64,000 nucleotides of DNA. It comes from Hydractinia symbiolongicarpus (Eukaryota > Cnidaria > Hydrozoa > Anthoathecata > Hydractiniidae). The stretch lies in assembly GCF_029227915.1 (NCBI RefSeq), contig NC_079877.1:31213851-31277850 (forward strand), written 5' to 3'. Under the pieces are notes generated by a model. That model was not told where the DNA came from. It made no database searches and worked only from the letters and a program-made list of their open reading frames with translations. The translations under genes were made by a program, and so were the position numbers. This document shows, piece after piece, positions 62,900-64,000 of this stretch (its first letter is position 1; each line of letters begins with the position of its first letter).

Positions 62900-64000
62900 C
62901 CAGCAATCATGTCAAATTAAGAAGAATGTTATTCCTTGGAGAACAATTGGCTCATTTATCACATTTATAAGGTCACAGTCCAGAATCAGTTTAATTAATT
63001 CCCAGAGTCAATCGTTTCACTGTTAAAAGCAATACAACTTAGTAATGTCGGAAGAAAATCCCTAAATACATGTTGGTGCGAATATGTGACGCAACCGTTG
63101 CAACTCAAACGGATTGACACCGTTAGAAAGTCAATGAAATGTAGTTTTTGAAACTGTTTCTAATTTTTCAGCGCGTGCTAACGGCCAGGATTGGTCCCAC
63201 AGTAAGAAAAGACTTATTTATCTAAATTTTTAAATAAAGCGCAACCACAGAGCGTAATGTAATTGCTGAATTCCAGCAATCATGTCAAATTAAAAAGAAT
63301 GTTATTCCTTGGAGACCAATTGCCTCATTTATCACATTAATAAGGTCACAGTCCAGAATCAGTTCAATTAACTCCCACAGTCATTCGTTTCACTGTCAAA
63401 AGCAATACAACTTAGTAATGTCGGAACAAAATCACTAAATACATGTTCGTGCGAATATGAGACGCAACCGTTGCAACTCAAACGGATTAAAACTGTTAGA
63501 AAGTCAATGAAATGGAGTTTTTGAAACTGTCTCTATTTCTTCAGCGCGAACTAACGACTAGGATTCGACCCACATTAAAAAATGACATATTTATCTTAAT
63601 TTTTTAACAAAGCGCTACCACAGAGCCTAAGGTAATCGCTGAATTCTGGCAATCATGTCAAATTAAGAAGAATTTTATTCCTTGGAGACCAATTGGCTCA
63701 TTTGTCACATTTATAACGTCACAGTCCAGAATCAGTTTAATTAATTTCCACAGTCACTCGTTTCACTGTTAAAAGCAATACAACTTAGTAATGTCGGAAG
63801 AAAATCACTAAATACATGTTGGTGCGAATATGTGACGCAACCGTTGCAACTCAAACGGATTGACACCGTTAGAAAGTCAATGAAATGTAGTTTTTGAAAC
63901 CGTCTCTATTTCTTCAGCGCGAACTAACGACTAGGATTCGTCCCACAGTAAAAAAAGACTTATTTATCTTAATTTTTTTGTAAAGCGCTACCACAGAGCC

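Larger units (their letters stand above)
1..64000 (+). repeat. Tandem satellite array, about 373-bp monomer, about 172 copies
   Basis: The entire window is a head-to-tail array of one AT-rich monomer. As a register mark I used the CCAGCAATCATG element (CTGGCAATCATG in a common variant), which recurs about every 373 bp from base 1 to base 63646. That gives 171 monomers and a last partial copy. Spacing is almost always 372-374 bp; exceptions are 282, 368, 369 and 371 bp. All copies read in the same direction. No unique DNA, transposon, gene or RNA gene interrupts them, so every gene-free stretch of the window is accounted for by this entry. Such arrays are typical of eukaryotic centromeric or pericentromeric heterochromatin; that location is inferred, not shown. 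The monomer is close to twice a nucleosome repeat length, which would suit two nucleosomes per unit. I do not recognise the family. Confidence 0.97.
56612..64000 (+). repeat. 22-monomer higher-order repeat, copy 2, two monomers shorter and cut by the window end
   Basis: Monomer starts 56575, 56948, 57321, 57694, 58065, 58438, 58811, 59184, 59556, 59924, 60297, 60670, 61041, 61414, 61787, 62160, 62532, 62900, 63273 and 63646. Up to about 62.9 kb the offset to copy 1 is 8191 bp; from 62900 on it is 7444 bp. The 747 bp at 54709-55455 of copy 1 have no counterpart. By eye I found nine substitutions between the copies. The window ends 18 bases before the next expected register mark at 64019, so this copy, about 7444 bp in total, is almost complete. 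Confidence 0.87.

Noticed and set aside
1-64000. CRISPR array, suggested by regular direct repeats.
   Set aside because: The whole period is repeated, there are no unique spacers, the unit is 373 bp and no cas genes are present.

Overview
The whole 64 kb is one uninterrupted array of satellite DNA. A monomer of about 373 bp (range seen 368-374, plus one truncated copy of 282 bp) is repeated head to tail about 172 times, always in the same orientation. I see no gene, RNA gene, transposon, inversion or unique sequence, and the array runs off both ends of the window. This is the signature of eukaryotic constitutive heterochromatin, probably centromeric or pericentromeric. One monomer counted by hand (23129-23501) has 138 G+C of 373 bases (37%) and 16 CpGs, about as many as its composition predicts. 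This lack of CpG loss argues mildly for a lineage without heavy germline CpG methylation, such as many insects and other invertebrates. I do not recognise the satellite family and cannot name the species.

The array is organised at a second level. Monomers are grouped into higher-order repeats (HORs), and the HOR length changes in blocks along the window. From left to right: a 3-monomer HOR (1120 bp) at 1120-3358; a 10-monomer HOR (3730 bp) in two copies at about 5451-12910 with a partial continuation to 14.5 kb; a 4-monomer HOR (1493 bp) at 14549-17534; a 2-monomer alternation (746 bp) at 18280-22009; a 12-monomer HOR (4475 bp) in two copies at about 21.6-30.5 kb, itself containing a tandem trimer; an irregular mosaic at 30.6-38.3 kb with the only strongly truncated monomer; a mosaic of two alternating monomer types at 38.3-45.0 kb; a 3-monomer HOR (1119 bp) at 45029-47266; a 5-monomer HOR (1863 bp) at about 47.0-50.7 kb; and a 22-monomer HOR (8191 bp) in two copies from about 48.4 kb to the window end. 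The second 22-mer copy lacks exactly two monomers.

Within the monomer the most striking segment is about 35 bp long. It carries overlapping short dyads and an alternating CCGTT / AACGG / CCGTT cluster that resembles Myb recognition cores. One of the two main sequence haplotypes of the monomer keeps these dyads perfect and the other breaks them.

The few short open reading frames are by-products of the repeat and are not annotated as genes. All comparisons were made by eye, so boundaries given as 'about' may move by tens of bases, and difference counts are minimum counts.
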